A stretch of DNA of 64,000 nt from Catellatospora tritici (GCF_019083965.1 NZ_JAHRCY010000014.1:63940-127939); one strand, 5' to 3'; shown: positions 37,043 through 45,920, numbered from the stretch's first letter. Numbers and translations: made by a program. Notes: a model not told the origin generated them from the letters alone.

Positions 37043-38236
37043 GTGTCACGGCTGGCTGGATCGTCGAAGCTGCTACGCGCCATGAACGAGAGTGCCACGC
37101 TGGCGCTGCTGCTCGATCGGGGCACCCTCACCCGGGGCGAATTACGGGAACTGACCGGTCTGTCCAAGCCGACCACCTCCGACGTGCTGCGCACCCTCAC
37201 CGAGGCCGGGCTGGCCGTGGTCGTCGGGCACACCAGCGGCGGCCCCGGCCCCAACGCCGAGGTCTACGCGATCAACCCGGGCGCCGCGGTGGTCGCGGCC
37301 ATCTCGGTGCGCGACACCACCGAGACCGCGCACGCGCCGTACGACGCGGCGCTGTGCGACCTCACCGGGGCGGTGCTGGCCCAGGCCGAGTTCACCCAGG
37401 AGCGGCTCGCCGCGGCCGCCGACGACCCGGTCGACACCGTCCGGCTGATCCTGGCCGACCTGTGCGCCACCGCCGGGCTGACCCCGGACCGGCTCACCCA
37501 CCTGCAGCTGGGCGTGCCGGGGTCGTACCACCCGGGCACCGACACGATCCGGCACATCGACCTCACCGGCTGGCAGCGGCCGGGCCTGGTCGGCGACCTC
37601 GCCACCAGGCTCGACCTGACGGTGGCCGCCGAGAACGACGTGAACCTGGCCGCCATCGCCGAGCGCCACCGCGGCGCGGGCAAGGGCACCGACAGCTTCG
37701 TGCTGCTGTGGTTCGGCGCGGGCCTGGGCTGCGCCATCGACCTCGGGCCGTCGCTGCTGCGCGGCGCCACCGGCGGCGCGGGCGAGATCGGCTACGTCCC
37801 GGTCGGCCTGGGCGGCCAGCCCCGCGACATGCAGGAGCTGGTCGGCGGCCCGGCGGTGCTGGCACTGGCGGCGACGTACGGCATCACGGGAGCCACGGCC
37901 GAGGACGCGGTCGCCGCCGCGGTGGCCGACTCCGGCGCCGACGCGGCGGGTTTCCTGACGGCGCTGGCCGACCGGATCGCGGTTGCGCTGGCGGCGGTGG
38001 CCGCGCTGCTTGACCCGCCACTGGTGGTGCTCGCCGGGGAGGTGGCCCAGGCCGGTGGCGACACGCTGCGCGACCTGGTCGTCGAGGCGTTCCACCGCGA
38101 CACCCCGCTGCGCACCCCGGTGGCGGTGACCGCGCTGCCCGACGACGCGGTGCTGCTGGGCGCCACGGACGCCGGGCTGCGCGCCGTGCGCGAAGCCCTC
38201 ATCGACTCGCTGCGCTACGCGCTGACCCCGGCCTGA
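37043..38236 (+). CDS. ROK-family transcriptional regulator
   Basis: A 397-residue repressor: N-terminal winged helix-turn-helix (about 10-65, NESATLALLLDRGTLTRGELRELTGLSKPTTSDVLRTL) and a C-terminal ROK sugar-binding/kinase-like domain with AENDVNLAAIAERHRGAGKG. The usual ROK zinc motif (CxCGxxGCxE) is not seen at its expected place near residue 260 (VPVGLGGQPRDMQELVGG), so zinc binding may be lost. It heads the operon with the GH4 glycosidase and sugar kinase and likely responds to a sugar or sugar phosphate. The GTG at 37043 follows AGGGGG. Confidence 0.9.
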   Translation: MSRLAGSSKLLRAMNESATLALLLDRGTLTRGELRELTGLSKPTTSDVLRTLTEAGLAVVVGHTSGGPGPNAEVYAINPGAAVVAAISVRDTTETAHAPYDAALCDLTGAVLAQAEFTQERLAAAADDPVDTVRLILADLCATAGLTPDRLTHLQLGVPGSYHPGTDTIRHIDLTGWQRPGLVGDLATRLDLTVAAENDVNLAAIAERHRGAGKGTDSFVLLWFGAGLGCAIDLGPSLLRGATGGAGEIGYVPVGLGGQPRDMQELVGGPAVLALAATYGITGATAEDAVAAAVADSGADAAGFLTALADRIAVALAAVAALLDPPLVVLAGEVAQAGGDTLRDLVVEAFHRDTPLRTPVAVTALPDDAVLLGATDAGLRAVREALIDSLRYALTPA

Positions 38237-38259
38237 CCCCCGCAACCTGGAGTAGCCAC

Positions 38260-39519
38260 ATGAAGATCGCAGTCGTGGGTGGAGGCTCCACCTACACCCC
38301 CGAGCTGGTCGACGGGTTCGCCCGGCTCGCCGGCAGCCTCGCCGTCACCGAGCTGGCGCTGGTCGACCCGGCCGCCGACCGGCTCGACGTGATCGGGCCG
38401 TACGCGCGGCGGCTGCTGGCCCACCACGGCCACCCCGGCGCGCTGACCTGGACCGCCGATCTGGACGCGGGGCTGAGCGGCGCCGACGTGGTGGTGCTCC
38501 AGCTGCGGGTCGGTGGGCAGGCCGCCCGGATCAGCGACGAGACGTTCCCGCTGGACTGCGGGTGCGTCGGGCAGGAGACCACCGGCGCGGGCGGCCTGGC
38601 CAAGGCGCTGCGTACGGTGCCGGTCGTGCTCGACATCGCCGAGCGCGCCGCCCGGCTGGCCAACCCGGGCGCGTGGATCGTGGACTTCACCAACCCGGTC
38701 GGCATCGTCACCCGGGCGCTGCTGGACGCGGGGCACCGGGCGATCGGCCTGTGCAACGTGGCGATCGGCTTCCAGCGGCGCTTCGCCGCGCTGCTCGGCG
38801 TCGACCCGGCGCAGGTCACCCTGGACCATGTCGGCCTCAACCACCTGACCTGGGAGCGCGCCGCGTACGTCGACGGCGTCGACCGGCTGCCCGAGCTGCT
38901 GCGCGACCACCTGCCCGCGCTGGCCGACCAGGTGCAGCTGCCCGCCGACCTGCTGACCCGGTTGGGCAGTGTCCCGTCGTACTACCTGCGCTACTTCTAC
39001 GCCCACGACCTGGTCGTGCGCGAGGAGCGCGGCGCCCCGACCCGGGGCGAGAAGGTGGCCGGCATGGAGTCCCAGCTGCTGGCCATGTACGCCGACCCGA
39101 CCCTTTCCACCAAGCCCGACCTGCTGTCGCAGCGCGGCGGCGCGTTCTACTCCGAGGCCGCGGTGGGCCTGATCACCTCGCTGGTCACCGGCGACGGCGG
39201 CGTGCACGCGGTCAACCTGCGCAACGACGGCCACCTGCCGTTCCTGCCCGACGCGGCGGTGATCGAGGTGAGCGCCCGGGTCGACCACGACGGTGCGGTG
39301 CCGCTGGCCGCCCCGCCGGTGCCGCCGCTGATGTCGGGCCTGATCTCCGGCGTGGCCGCGTACGAGGAGCTGGCCGTGCGGGCGGCGGTGCACGGCGGTC
39401 GGGACCGCGTCTACGACGCGCTGCTGGCCCACCCGCTGGTCGGGCAGTACGAGCAGGCCGAGGCCCTGACCGACAAGCTGCTGGCCGCCAACTCCGCGCA
39501 CCTGGCGTGGGCCCGATGA
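38260..39519 (+). CDS. GH4 family 6-phospho-beta-glucosidase-like glycosidase
   Basis: A 419-residue NAD- and metal-dependent glycosidase of family 4, which cleaves through a redox-elimination mechanism. The N-terminal dinucleotide-binding motif is VVGGGSTYTPELVDGF; CNVAIGFQ (metal-binding Cys in LCNVAIG) and DHVGLNHLTW are family signatures, and VDFTNPVGIVTRALL is the usual Asn-Pro segment. Closest in type to 6-phospho-beta-glucosidases. It overlaps the kinase gene by four bases (ATGA) and follows the ROK gene by 23 bp. The kinase could supply the phosphorylated substrate. No phosphotransferase system or ABC transporter is nearby. Confidence 0.93.
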   Translation: MKIAVVGGGSTYTPELVDGFARLAGSLAVTELALVDPAADRLDVIGPYARRLLAHHGHPGALTWTADLDAGLSGADVVVLQLRVGGQAARISDETFPLDCGCVGQETTGAGGLAKALRTVPVVLDIAERAARLANPGAWIVDFTNPVGIVTRALLDAGHRAIGLCNVAIGFQRRFAALLGVDPAQVTLDHVGLNHLTWERAAYVDGVDRLPELLRDHLPALADQVQLPADLLTRLGSVPSYYLRYFYAHDLVVREERGAPTRGEKVAGMESQLLAMYADPTLSTKPDLLSQRGGAFYSEAAVGLITSLVTGDGGVHAVNLRNDGHLPFLPDAAVIEVSARVDHDGAVPLAAPPVPPLMSGLISGVAAYEELAVRAAVHGGRDRVYDALLAHPLVGQYEQAEALTDKLLAANSAHLAWAR

Positions 39520-40514
39520 ACTCCACCGAACTGTTCCTGGCCGTCGACGGCGGCAACTCCAAGACCGACGTCGTGCTGGCCGACACCGACGGTCGCGTGC
39601 ACGGCTTCGTGCGCGGCCCCGGTTCGTCGCCGCAGACCCTCGGCGTCGACGCGGCCGTGAAGCTGGTCGACGGGCTGGTGGCGGCGGCACTGCGGGCGGC
39701 GGAGATGCCGCCGACGGTGCCGGTGGCCCGCGCCGAGGTGTACCTGTCCGGCGTCGATCTGCCGATCGAGGTCGACGTCGCCGCGGCGGCGATCGCGGCG
39801 ACCGGCTGGGCGCAGTCGTACCGGGTGGACAACGACACGTTCGCGCTGATGCGCGCGGGCACCGACAGCCCTGACGCGGTCGCGGTGGTGTGCGGGGCCG
39901 GGATCAACTGCGTCGGGCGTGCCGCCGACGGGCGTACGGCGCGCTTCCCCGCGCTCGGCATGATCTCCGGCGACTGGGGCGGCGGCCAGCACCTGGCGTC
40001 GCTGGCGATGTGGCACGCCGCGCGCGGCGAGGACGGCCGGGGCCCGGCCACCGCGCTGGTCGAGGCGGTGGCGGCGCACTTCGGCCGAGAGACGGTCCAT
40101 GCGGTGATCGCCGGGGTGCACCTGGGCGAGCTGCCGTCGGCGCGGCTGGACAGCCTGAGCGAGGTGCTGTTCACGGTGGCCGCCGCCGGTGACGCGGTGG
40201 CTCGGCGGGTGGTGGCCCGGCAGGCGTCGGAGATCACGGCCCTGGCGACCGTGGCCGCGGACCGGCTCGGCCTGCGCGACCTGCCATACGAGGTGGTCCT
40301 CGGCGGCGGGGTGCTGCGGGCCGGTCACGCGCTGCTCAACGACGCGGTCTACGAAGGGGTGAAGGCCCACTCGTCGGCTGTTCGGCTAGCCGTGGTGGCT
40401 GCGCCGCCGGTGGTGGGAGCGGGCCTCTTCGCCCTGGATGCGCTGGGTGCGACGTCTGCTGCCGCGGCCGGGCTGCGCGCGGCGCTGGCGACGGCGCGAC
40501 CTCAGCTCACTTAG
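39516..40514 (+). CDS. BadF/BadG-type sugar kinase (N-acetylglucosamine kinase-like)
   Basis: A 332-residue ATPase of the ASKHA superfamily. LFLAVDGGNSKTDVVLAD is the phosphate-1 motif, VAVVCGAGINCVGRAADG the phosphate-2 region, and YEVVLGGGVLRAG the adenosine motif; GDWGGG is typical of N-acetylglucosamine kinase-like proteins. It likely phosphorylates an amino sugar or disaccharide for the GH4 enzyme encoded just upstream. Its last 8 bp overlap the end of the convergent PadR gene. Confidence 0.85.
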   Translation: MNSTELFLAVDGGNSKTDVVLADTDGRVHGFVRGPGSSPQTLGVDAAVKLVDGLVAAALRAAEMPPTVPVARAEVYLSGVDLPIEVDVAAAAIAATGWAQSYRVDNDTFALMRAGTDSPDAVAVVCGAGINCVGRAADGRTARFPALGMISGDWGGGQHLASLAMWHAARGEDGRGPATALVEAVAAHFGRETVHAVIAGVHLGELPSARLDSLSEVLFTVAAAGDAVARRVVARQASEITALATVAADRLGLRDLPYEVVLGGGVLRAGHALLNDAVYEGVKAHSSAVRLAVVAAPPVVGAGLFALDALGATSAAAAGLRAALATARPQLT

Positions 40515-41022
40515 CGATCGCGCTCTTCAGCCAGTTCAGTGCCGCCTTGTGGTAGGCGACGGCGAACTCCAGCCCAGCCGCGGTGAACTCGTCGCCTTCC
40601 TTCTTCGCCTCCTTGGCCTGCTCGCGGGCTTCCGCCAGGGCCTCGGTGTGGTGGGTGTTCGCGCTGTTGAGCAACGAGTCGAACTGGTTGGTCGCATGCG
40701 TGGATCCGAACGCGACACGCAGCGCGTATGGGTTGCGCACCAGCTCGCGGCCGGGCTCCTCGTTCAGCCAGCGGGCGAAGGCCCGCTTGCCCGACGCGGT
40801 GATCGCATAGGGCTGGCTGGCCCTGGGGCCGGGCTTGCCGAGCTTGACATAGCCGAGCTCGGCGAGGACCGGCAGCTCGCGGTAGACCTGAGACCGCGTC
40901 ATGGACCAGTACGGGCTGAGTCTGCGCTCGGCCGCGGCCATGAGTTGGCCACCGGTCATCGGGCCATCGTGCAGCAGACCGAGCACGGCCGCCGCAGTAG
41001 CGTTGATTCCTACCTCTGCCAT
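40507..41022 (-). CDS. PadR-family transcriptional regulator
   Basis: A 171-residue repressor with an N-terminal PadR winged helix (about 8-90: AAAVLGLLHDGPMTGGQLMAA, SPYWSMTRSQVYRELPVLAELGYV, SGKRAFARWL) and a C-terminal helical dimerisation arm with the heptad-rich LAEAREQAKEAKKEGDEF. The ligand is unknown. ATG at 41022; inverted repeats upstream are probable autoregulatory sites. Tail-to-tail with the sugar kinase. The gene for tryptophan dioxygenase lies about 280 bp upstream, oriented the same way. Confidence 0.9.
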   Translation of the reverse strand: MAEVGINATAAAVLGLLHDGPMTGGQLMAAAERRLSPYWSMTRSQVYRELPVLAELGYVKLGKPGPRASQPYAITASGKRAFARWLNEEPGRELVRNPYALRVAFGSTHATNQFDSLLNSANTHHTEALAEAREQAKEAKKEGDEFTAAGLEFAVAYHKAALNWLKSAIAK

Positions 41023-41077
41023 GTCTCAACGCTGCCACTTCCGCAGCCTTCTGTCCAGGATATCGCTCATACACAGT

Positions 41078-41124
41078 GGACTGTTCGCGCCGGACAGTCC
41101 AGCTTCGACTGTCTGATCAGACAG
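41078..41124 (-). promoter_or_regulatory. Candidate PadR operator: two inverted repeats
   Basis: GGACTGT (41078-41084) pairs with ACAGTCC (41094-41100), and CTGTCTGATCAGACAG (41109-41124) is a perfect 16-bp palindrome; both share CTGT/ACAG half-sites. They lie 55-100 bp before the PadR start. A further TCCGA...TCGGA pair lies at 41258-41271. The rest of the 281-bp spacer to 41303 holds no gene. Confidence 0.55.
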
Positions 41125-41303
41125 TAATATGTCCGTTTCCTGCCTCGGACTGCCTGCCTGGCGGGATCGCGCAAAAGCCGCATATTTCTTCGGCGTGTCG
41201 ATCTTGTCGGACTGCCGACGCCTTGTGGGTGATCTTCCATGATTAGGCGCCACCACATCCGACTAATCGGACATATTCTCGCACGTAGCGTATTCGGCCC
41301 GTT

Positions 41304-42182
41304 TCACAGGGTGGCGCGCAGCGCCCAGAGGTCCGGATAGAACCTGAGATCAAGTCGTGACCTGAGATACGGCGCCCCCGCCGAGCCCCCGGTGCCCGGT
41401 TTGGTGCCTATCTGCCGTTCTGCCATGAGCACGTGCCGCGCCCGCCACAGCGCCCACGCCTGATCGTGCGCGAGCAGCGCCTCGGCGACGTCCCACAGCG
41501 CCCCATAGCGCCCCCGATCGTGGGCGACGGCCGCCAGCGAGGCAAGTCGCCGCTCCGGTGTGTCCACCGCGAAACCGTGCGCGGCCAGCAGTGACAGGAA
41601 GCCGTCCCACAGACTCGGCTCAGCCAACCGGGCGCGCAGCCGTCGCCGCTCCACGGGATCCAGGTCGCGCAGCCGCTCCACGAAGCCGGGGTCCTTCAGC
41701 CCGGACAGGAACTCGATCTCCCGGAACTGGACCGACTGGAAGCCCGAGGCAGGTGCGAGGTTTGTCCGGAACGTCAGGAAGTCCTGCGGGGTCATCGTGT
41801 CGATCACGTCGACCTGCTGCATCAGCAACCGCTCGATCACCTGGCAGCGTTCCAGCCGTACCCGGGGCACATAGGTCTCCCCCGCCAGCAGATGGTCGCG
41901 CGCGTCGGCCAACTCGTGCAGCAGCAGCTTGAACCACAGCTCGTACACCTGATGGATGGTGATGAACAGCAGCTCGTCGTGGGCCGGCGGGTCCGATTCG
42001 GGCTGCTGCTGGGCCAGCAGCTGCGGAATCCGCAGGTACCGCCCGTAGGTGAGTCGCCCGCCCTGCTCGCCGAAGCTGCGCTCGCCCTCGGCGACGGCCG
42101 CCCCGTCCTCGGGAGAGCCGGTGCGAGCGCGGGGATCGCCCACGTGCGGACCGGCCCGGTCACCTGACGGGTGGTAGGTCAC
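41304..42182 (-). CDS. kynA: Tryptophan 2,3-dioxygenase
   Basis: A 292-residue heme dioxygenase that opens the indole ring of tryptophan to N-formylkynurenine. The family signatures are LTYGRYLRIPQLLAQQQ, HDELLFITIHQVYELWFKLLLHEL (with the distal His), FRTNLAPASGFQSVQFREIEF, and the proximal His in WRARHVLMAERQIGTKPGTGGSAGAPYL. The first 40 residues are a variable, charged extension; the start may lie further in. No other kynurenine-pathway gene is nearby. A terminator of the upstream rocA gene separates them. Confidence 0.95.
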   Translation of the reverse strand: MTYHPSGDRAGPHVGDPRARTGSPEDGAAVAEGERSFGEQGGRLTYGRYLRIPQLLAQQQPESDPPAHDELLFITIHQVYELWFKLLLHELADARDHLLAGETYVPRVRLERCQVIERLLMQQVDVIDTMTPQDFLTFRTNLAPASGFQSVQFREIEFLSGLKDPGFVERLRDLDPVERRRLRARLAEPSLWDGFLSLLAAHGFAVDTPERRLASLAAVAHDRGRYGALWDVAEALLAHDQAWALWRARHVLMAERQIGTKPGTGGSAGAPYLRSRLDLRFYPDLWALRATL

Positions 42183-42224
42183 CCATCAACCGTAACCTTC
42201 ATCCGATTTGTCCGCATAGCACCA

Positions 42225-42256
42225 CGCCGCACCCGCCCGGTGGGGCGGGTGCGGCG
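42225..42256 (-). terminator. Terminator of the P5C dehydrogenase gene
   Basis: A perfect 14-bp stem CGCCGCACCCGCCC / GGGCGGGTGCGGCG with a GGTG loop, 12 bp past the rocA stop on the minus strand. Confidence 0.85.
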
Positions 42257-42268
42257 TATCGGCGCAGG

Positions 42269-43915
42269 TCAGGCGCGCGGGTTGTCGGTGTCCATGTGCG
42301 GGTACCGGTGGTCCTTCGGCGGCACGAAGGTCTCCTTGATGGTCCGCGGCGACATCCAGCGGACCAGGTTGTGCCAGGAGCCCGCCTTGTCGTTGGTGCC
42401 CGAGGCCCGGCCGCCGCCGAAGGGCTGCTGGCCCACCACGGCACCGGTCGGCTTGTCGTTGAGGTAGAAGTTGCCCGCCGCGAAGCGCAGCTCCTTGGCC
42501 ATCCACTCCAGGGCCCGGCGGTCCTGGGCGAAGATCGCGCCGGTCAGCGCGTACGGCGCGACGCTCTCGGCCTGGCGGACCACGGCCTCGAAGTCGGCGT
42601 CGTCGAAGACGTGCACGGCCAGGATCGGCCCGAAGTACTCGGTGGTGAAGACCTCGTTGGCCGGGTCGTCGCAGACGATGACCGTCGGCGAGACGAAGAA
42701 GCCCTCGCTGTCGTCGACGGTGCCGCCGACCAGGATCTCGCAGGACTCCGACGCCCTGGCCTTCTCGATCGCCGCCGCGTGCCGCGCGAACGCGCGCCCG
42801 TCGATCACGGCGCCGCCGAAGTTGGCGAAGTCGTTCACGTCACCGTAGGTCAGCGACCGCGTGTCGGCCTCGAGCTGATCGCGCACGCCCGCCTCCCACA
42901 GCGAGCGCGGCACGTACGCCCGCGAGGCGGCCGAGCACTTCTGGCCCTGGTACTCGAAGGCGCCCCGCACCAGCGCGGTGACCAGCGCATCCGGGTCGGC
43001 CGACGGGTGCGCGATGACGAAGTCCTTGCCGCCGGTCTCACCCACGATGCGCGGGTACGACCGGTAGCCGGCGATGTTGTCGCCGATCTGCTTCCACAGG
43101 TGCTGGAAGACCTTGGTCGAGCCGGTGAAGTGGATGCCCGCCAGGTCCGGGTCGGCCAGGGCGACGTCGGAGACGGCCAGGCCGTCGCCGGTGACCATGT
43201 TGATCACGCCCGGAGGCAGGCCCGCCTCCTCGAACAGCCGCATGATGAAGTGCGCCGCGAACTGCTGGGTGTGCGCCGGCTTCCACAGCACGGTGTTGCC
43301 CATCAGCGCCGGGGTCGCCGGCAGGTTGCCCGCGATCGCGGTGAAGTTGAACGGGGTGATCGCGTAGACGAAGCCCTCCAGCGGGCGGTGGTCGAAGCGG
43401 TTCCACACCCCGGGCGAGGAGATCGGCTGCTCGGCCAGCAGCTTGCGGCCGAAGAGCACGTTGAAGCGCAGGAAGTCGATCAGCTCGCAGGCGGAGTCGA
43501 TCTCGGCCTGCTGGACGGTCTTGGACTGACCGAGCATGGTGGCGCCGTTGAGGGTGTCCCGCCACGGTCCGGCGAGCAGGTCGGCCGCCTTGAGGAAGAT
43601 CGCCGCCCGGTCGTCGAAGGACATATCACGCCAAAGAGGGGCGGCTTTTTTCGCGGCCGTCACCGCCGCCACCGCATCGGCGTTGGTGGCATTGTGGGTG
43701 ACTCCCAGCACATGCGAGTGCTTGTGCGGCTGGACGACGTCGATCGCCTGGCCGCCACCCATGCGCTGCTGCCCGTCGATGGTCATCGTCAGGTCGACCC
43801 GGTCGGCGGCCAGCTCCTTCAACCGCTTGCTCAGGTTGGCCCGCTCCTTGGAGCCAGGGGCGTAGGTCCGCACCGGCTCGTTGTGCGGGTCGGGCACCAG
43901 GGATACGGCATCCAT
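42269..43915 (-). CDS. rocA: 1-pyrroline-5-carboxylate dehydrogenase
   Basis: A 548-residue NAD-dependent aldehyde dehydrogenase that converts P5C (glutamate semialdehyde) to glutamate in proline and arginine breakdown. NAD-binding and catalytic parts are clear: TPFNFTAIAGNLPATPAL, FTGSTKVFQHLWKQIG, IVGETGGKDFVIAHP with the general base Glu, and EYQGQKCSAASRAYVP with the catalytic Cys. The C-terminal FGGGRASGTNDKAGS is typical. ATG at 43915 with AAGGAG upstream. The proline dehydrogenase partner is not in the window. Confidence 0.97.
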   Translation of the reverse strand: MDAVSLVPDPHNEPVRTYAPGSKERANLSKRLKELAADRVDLTMTIDGQQRMGGGQAIDVVQPHKHSHVLGVTHNATNADAVAAVTAAKKAAPLWRDMSFDDRAAIFLKAADLLAGPWRDTLNGATMLGQSKTVQQAEIDSACELIDFLRFNVLFGRKLLAEQPISSPGVWNRFDHRPLEGFVYAITPFNFTAIAGNLPATPALMGNTVLWKPAHTQQFAAHFIMRLFEEAGLPPGVINMVTGDGLAVSDVALADPDLAGIHFTGSTKVFQHLWKQIGDNIAGYRSYPRIVGETGGKDFVIAHPSADPDALVTALVRGAFEYQGQKCSAASRAYVPRSLWEAGVRDQLEADTRSLTYGDVNDFANFGGAVIDGRAFARHAAAIEKARASESCEILVGGTVDDSEGFFVSPTVIVCDDPANEVFTTEYFGPILAVHVFDDADFEAVVRQAESVAPYALTGAIFAQDRRALEWMAKELRFAAGNFYLNDKPTGAVVGQQPFGGGRASGTNDKAGSWHNLVRWMSPRTIKETFVPPKDHRYPHMDTDNPRA

Positions 43916-43951
43916 CGATGGCTCCTTCGATCGGAAGGGATGTCAACGTCG

Positions 43952-43971
43952 TTTGCATACTCGCATGCAAA
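43952..43971 (-). promoter_or_regulatory. Inverted repeat upstream of rocA
   Basis: TTTGCAT and ATGCAAA are perfect 7-bp arms with a 6-bp spacer, 37 bp upstream of the rocA start, in an otherwise GC-rich region. It is probably the operator of a proline/arginine-catabolism regulator; the protein is not in this window. Confidence 0.5.
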
Positions 43972-44193
43972 GCACGCCCGTGACATCGGGCGAGCGCTGC
44001 CATGTGATCCGTTCCACGTGGCCGGGCCAGCCCTCCCGGTCCACGATACCCACCCTTCCGGCATGGCTAGGCTAGGTCGCCAGAGCACCCCGACCCCCTT
44101 CGCCTGCCGTCCCAGGCCCCCGCGACCAGGGCCCGCCGCGGCGGCGTGCACCACGGCCGCGACCGGCCCACCGCCGCCCGTCAGGAGACCACG

Positions 44194-45165
44194 ATGACCG
44201 AGCCAGCGATCGCCACATCCGAGCCCGTCGACACCCCCGCCCCGGCACAGCGGCGGGGCACTCCGGCCACGCCCACCCCGGCCGTGCCGGTGGCACCCGC
44301 GCCGACCTGGCTCGCCTTCTCCGCGCTGGCCTGGCTACTGCTGTCGCTGCTGGTCAACCGGACCGCGTTCACGCCGGGCAGCACCGACTTCAACCTCGCC
44401 CTGGCCGCCGTCGCCCTGCCCGGCCTGGTCCAGGCCAGCCTGGTCGCGGGCGTGGCCGTCTCCCTGTTCACCACCGGCTGGCTCGACGCCCACGGCAAGG
44501 CCCCGTCCACCGGCGTACGCTTCGCCGCGGGCATCGGCGCGGGACTGTTCGCCGGCGCCGTGGCCACCTCCGCCGCGCTGCTGGTCTTCGGCGTCCCCGC
44601 CGGCGCGGGCGGCGTGCTCGCCCTCACCGTCGGCCTCGCGGGCGCCCTCGGCGGCGCGCTCGGTGCCTGGAGCAACCGCCCGCTGCTGCGCGCCGGGGTC
44701 ATCGCCGCCCTGTCCGTCATGGTCCTGGCGTTCGTGGCGCACCGCTTCGCCGACCCGCTGCTGCGCCTGTTCGGCGACGACGGCACCCCCGCCGGGCGGT
44801 ACGCCGCCAACGGCTGGGTCGCGTTCACCCTGTCCCTGGTCTCTGGCATCACCGCCGGGCTGCTGGCGTTCTGGCGGCTGCGGGCGCTGTCGCGCCAGGC
44901 CGGGCAGCCGCCCCGCTGGCCGGTCTACCTGCTCGCGGGCGGCGCGGCCGGGCTCATGCTGGCCATCGCCGAGCTGTTCACCCGCCTCGGCGCGCCGTGG
45001 CTGCTCAGCATGGCCAGCACGGACGTCACCGGCGACCAGCTGTTCGAGAACATGGCGGCCGACTCGCGGCTGAACACCTGCCTGGTCGTGTTCTTCGTCG
45101 GCGCCATCACGGCGATGGTGGCCTACGGCCGTACCCTGCCCAAGGTCACCGCCGACGCAAACTGA
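44194..45165 (+). CDS. Multi-pass membrane protein of unknown function
   Basis: A 323-residue membrane protein. After a disordered Pro/Thr/Ala-rich start (1-40) come about seven or eight hydrophobic helices, with no signature that I recognise. AGGAG precedes the ATG at 44194. Small loops carry few charged residues, and a helix pair rich in Gly/Ala (about 110-160) is notable. Function is unknown. The 278-bp region before it (43916-44193) contains the rocA promoter region and no other gene. Confidence 0.75.
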   Translation: MTEPAIATSEPVDTPAPAQRRGTPATPTPAVPVAPAPTWLAFSALAWLLLSLLVNRTAFTPGSTDFNLALAAVALPGLVQASLVAGVAVSLFTTGWLDAHGKAPSTGVRFAAGIGAGLFAGAVATSAALLVFGVPAGAGGVLALTVGLAGALGGALGAWSNRPLLRAGVIAALSVMVLAFVAHRFADPLLRLFGDDGTPAGRYAANGWVAFTLSLVSGITAGLLAFWRLRALSRQAGQPPRWPVYLLAGGAAGLMLAIAELFTRLGAPWLLSMASTDVTGDQLFENMAADSRLNTCLVVFFVGAITAMVAYGRTLPKVTADAN

Positions 45166-45183
45166 CGGGGCGCCCGCCCCCAC

Positions 45184-45264
45184 CTAGCATTGACGCTGGC
45201 CTATCTAGAGGACGGATTTTCCGTTCCAGTCCTCTAGATAGGCCAGCGTCGATTTAAAACGGGT
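45184..45264. repeat. Inverted-repeat element, family 2, copy 3
   Basis: Arms TGACGCTGGCCTATCTAGAG / CTCTAGATAGGCCAGCGTC, with CCTAGCAT before and GATTTAAAACGGGTG after, matching copy 2 at 35654 over about 80 bp. It lies between the converging membrane protein gene and the DUF6912-like gene. Confidence 0.88.
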
Positions 45265-45302
45265 GTGTCGGCCGGCGGGCGTGGCAGCGCGGTGGCTACC
45301 GG

Positions 45303-45815
45303 TCAGGAGGCCAGGAGGTCGGCCAGTTCCTCGGGGGCGTACCAGAGGAGGTCCAGATCCTCGGCCGAGTCCACGGTGAACTGGGCGTCCGGGTCGCCCC
45401 CGGCAGCCCGCTCGACCACCTCGGCGGCCGCCGCCACGACCGGCTCGGCCTCCGGCTCGTCCACGTGGAACGAGGCGATGGCGGACCGGCGGACCGCGTC
45501 ACGCAGCCGCACCGTGCTGGTGCCGAGCTCGCGACCGTCGGCGGTCACCTGGTCGGCGGGCACGTCGACGGAGACCACCACGCGGCGGCGCGGGGCGCTC
45601 GGATCGTCGCGCAGCAGGCGCAGGGCGTCCTGGGCGGCCCGCAGGAAGGCGACGAACTCCAGCTCCTCCTCGTCGCCCTCGGCGTACCACTCGCGCAGTG
45701 CCGGGGTGACCGCGTGTGCCGCGACGGGTGGGCGGCCCAGCTCGCCCGACTCCTGCAGGGCCGCTACCAGCGGCACGGTCGCGGGCAGATAGACCCGTAC
45801 GAATTCTGCCGCCAC
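45303..45815 (-). CDS. DUF6912-like protein
   Basis: A 170-residue soluble protein found widely in actinobacteria (VRVYLPATVPLVAALQESGEL at the start; HAVTPALREWYAEGDEEELEFVAF; RRRVVVSVDVPADQV; LLWYAPEELADLL near the end). The role of the family is unknown. The GTG at 45815 is chosen because GGAGGTGA lies just upstream, while the longer frame to 45884 lacks a ribosome site. It is divergent from the small helix-turn-helix gene at 45946. Confidence 0.75.
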   Translation of the reverse strand: MAAEFVRVYLPATVPLVAALQESGELGRPPVAAHAVTPALREWYAEGDEEELEFVAFLRAAQDALRLLRDDPSAPRRRVVVSVDVPADQVTADGRELGTSTVRLRDAVRRSAIASFHVDEPEAEPVVAAAAEVVERAAGGDPDAQFTVDSAEDLDLLWYAPEELADLLAS

Positions 45816-45897
45816 TCGGTCACCTCCGGCTCGTCCGACCTGTCGGGGACAGTCTCGCATGTCCGGCACCGGGCACACCGTCACCCGCCATCCGATG

Positions 45898-45920
45898 GCA
45901 AACTAAAGCAAGTTGAAGCA
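45898..45920 (+). promoter_or_regulatory. 10-bp-spaced direct repeats upstream of the HTH gene
   Basis: GCAAACTAAA and GCAAGTTGAA follow each other, then GCA, giving half-sites CAAAC/CAAGT exactly one DNA turn apart, 26-48 bp before the HTH start. The same motif recurs at 46228-46257. It could be the binding site of the HTH protein itself. Confidence 0.5.

Noticed and set aside
37043..38236. Glucokinase instead of a ROK regulator
   Set aside because: A clear N-terminal winged helix is present and the zinc motif of ROK kinases is not seen.
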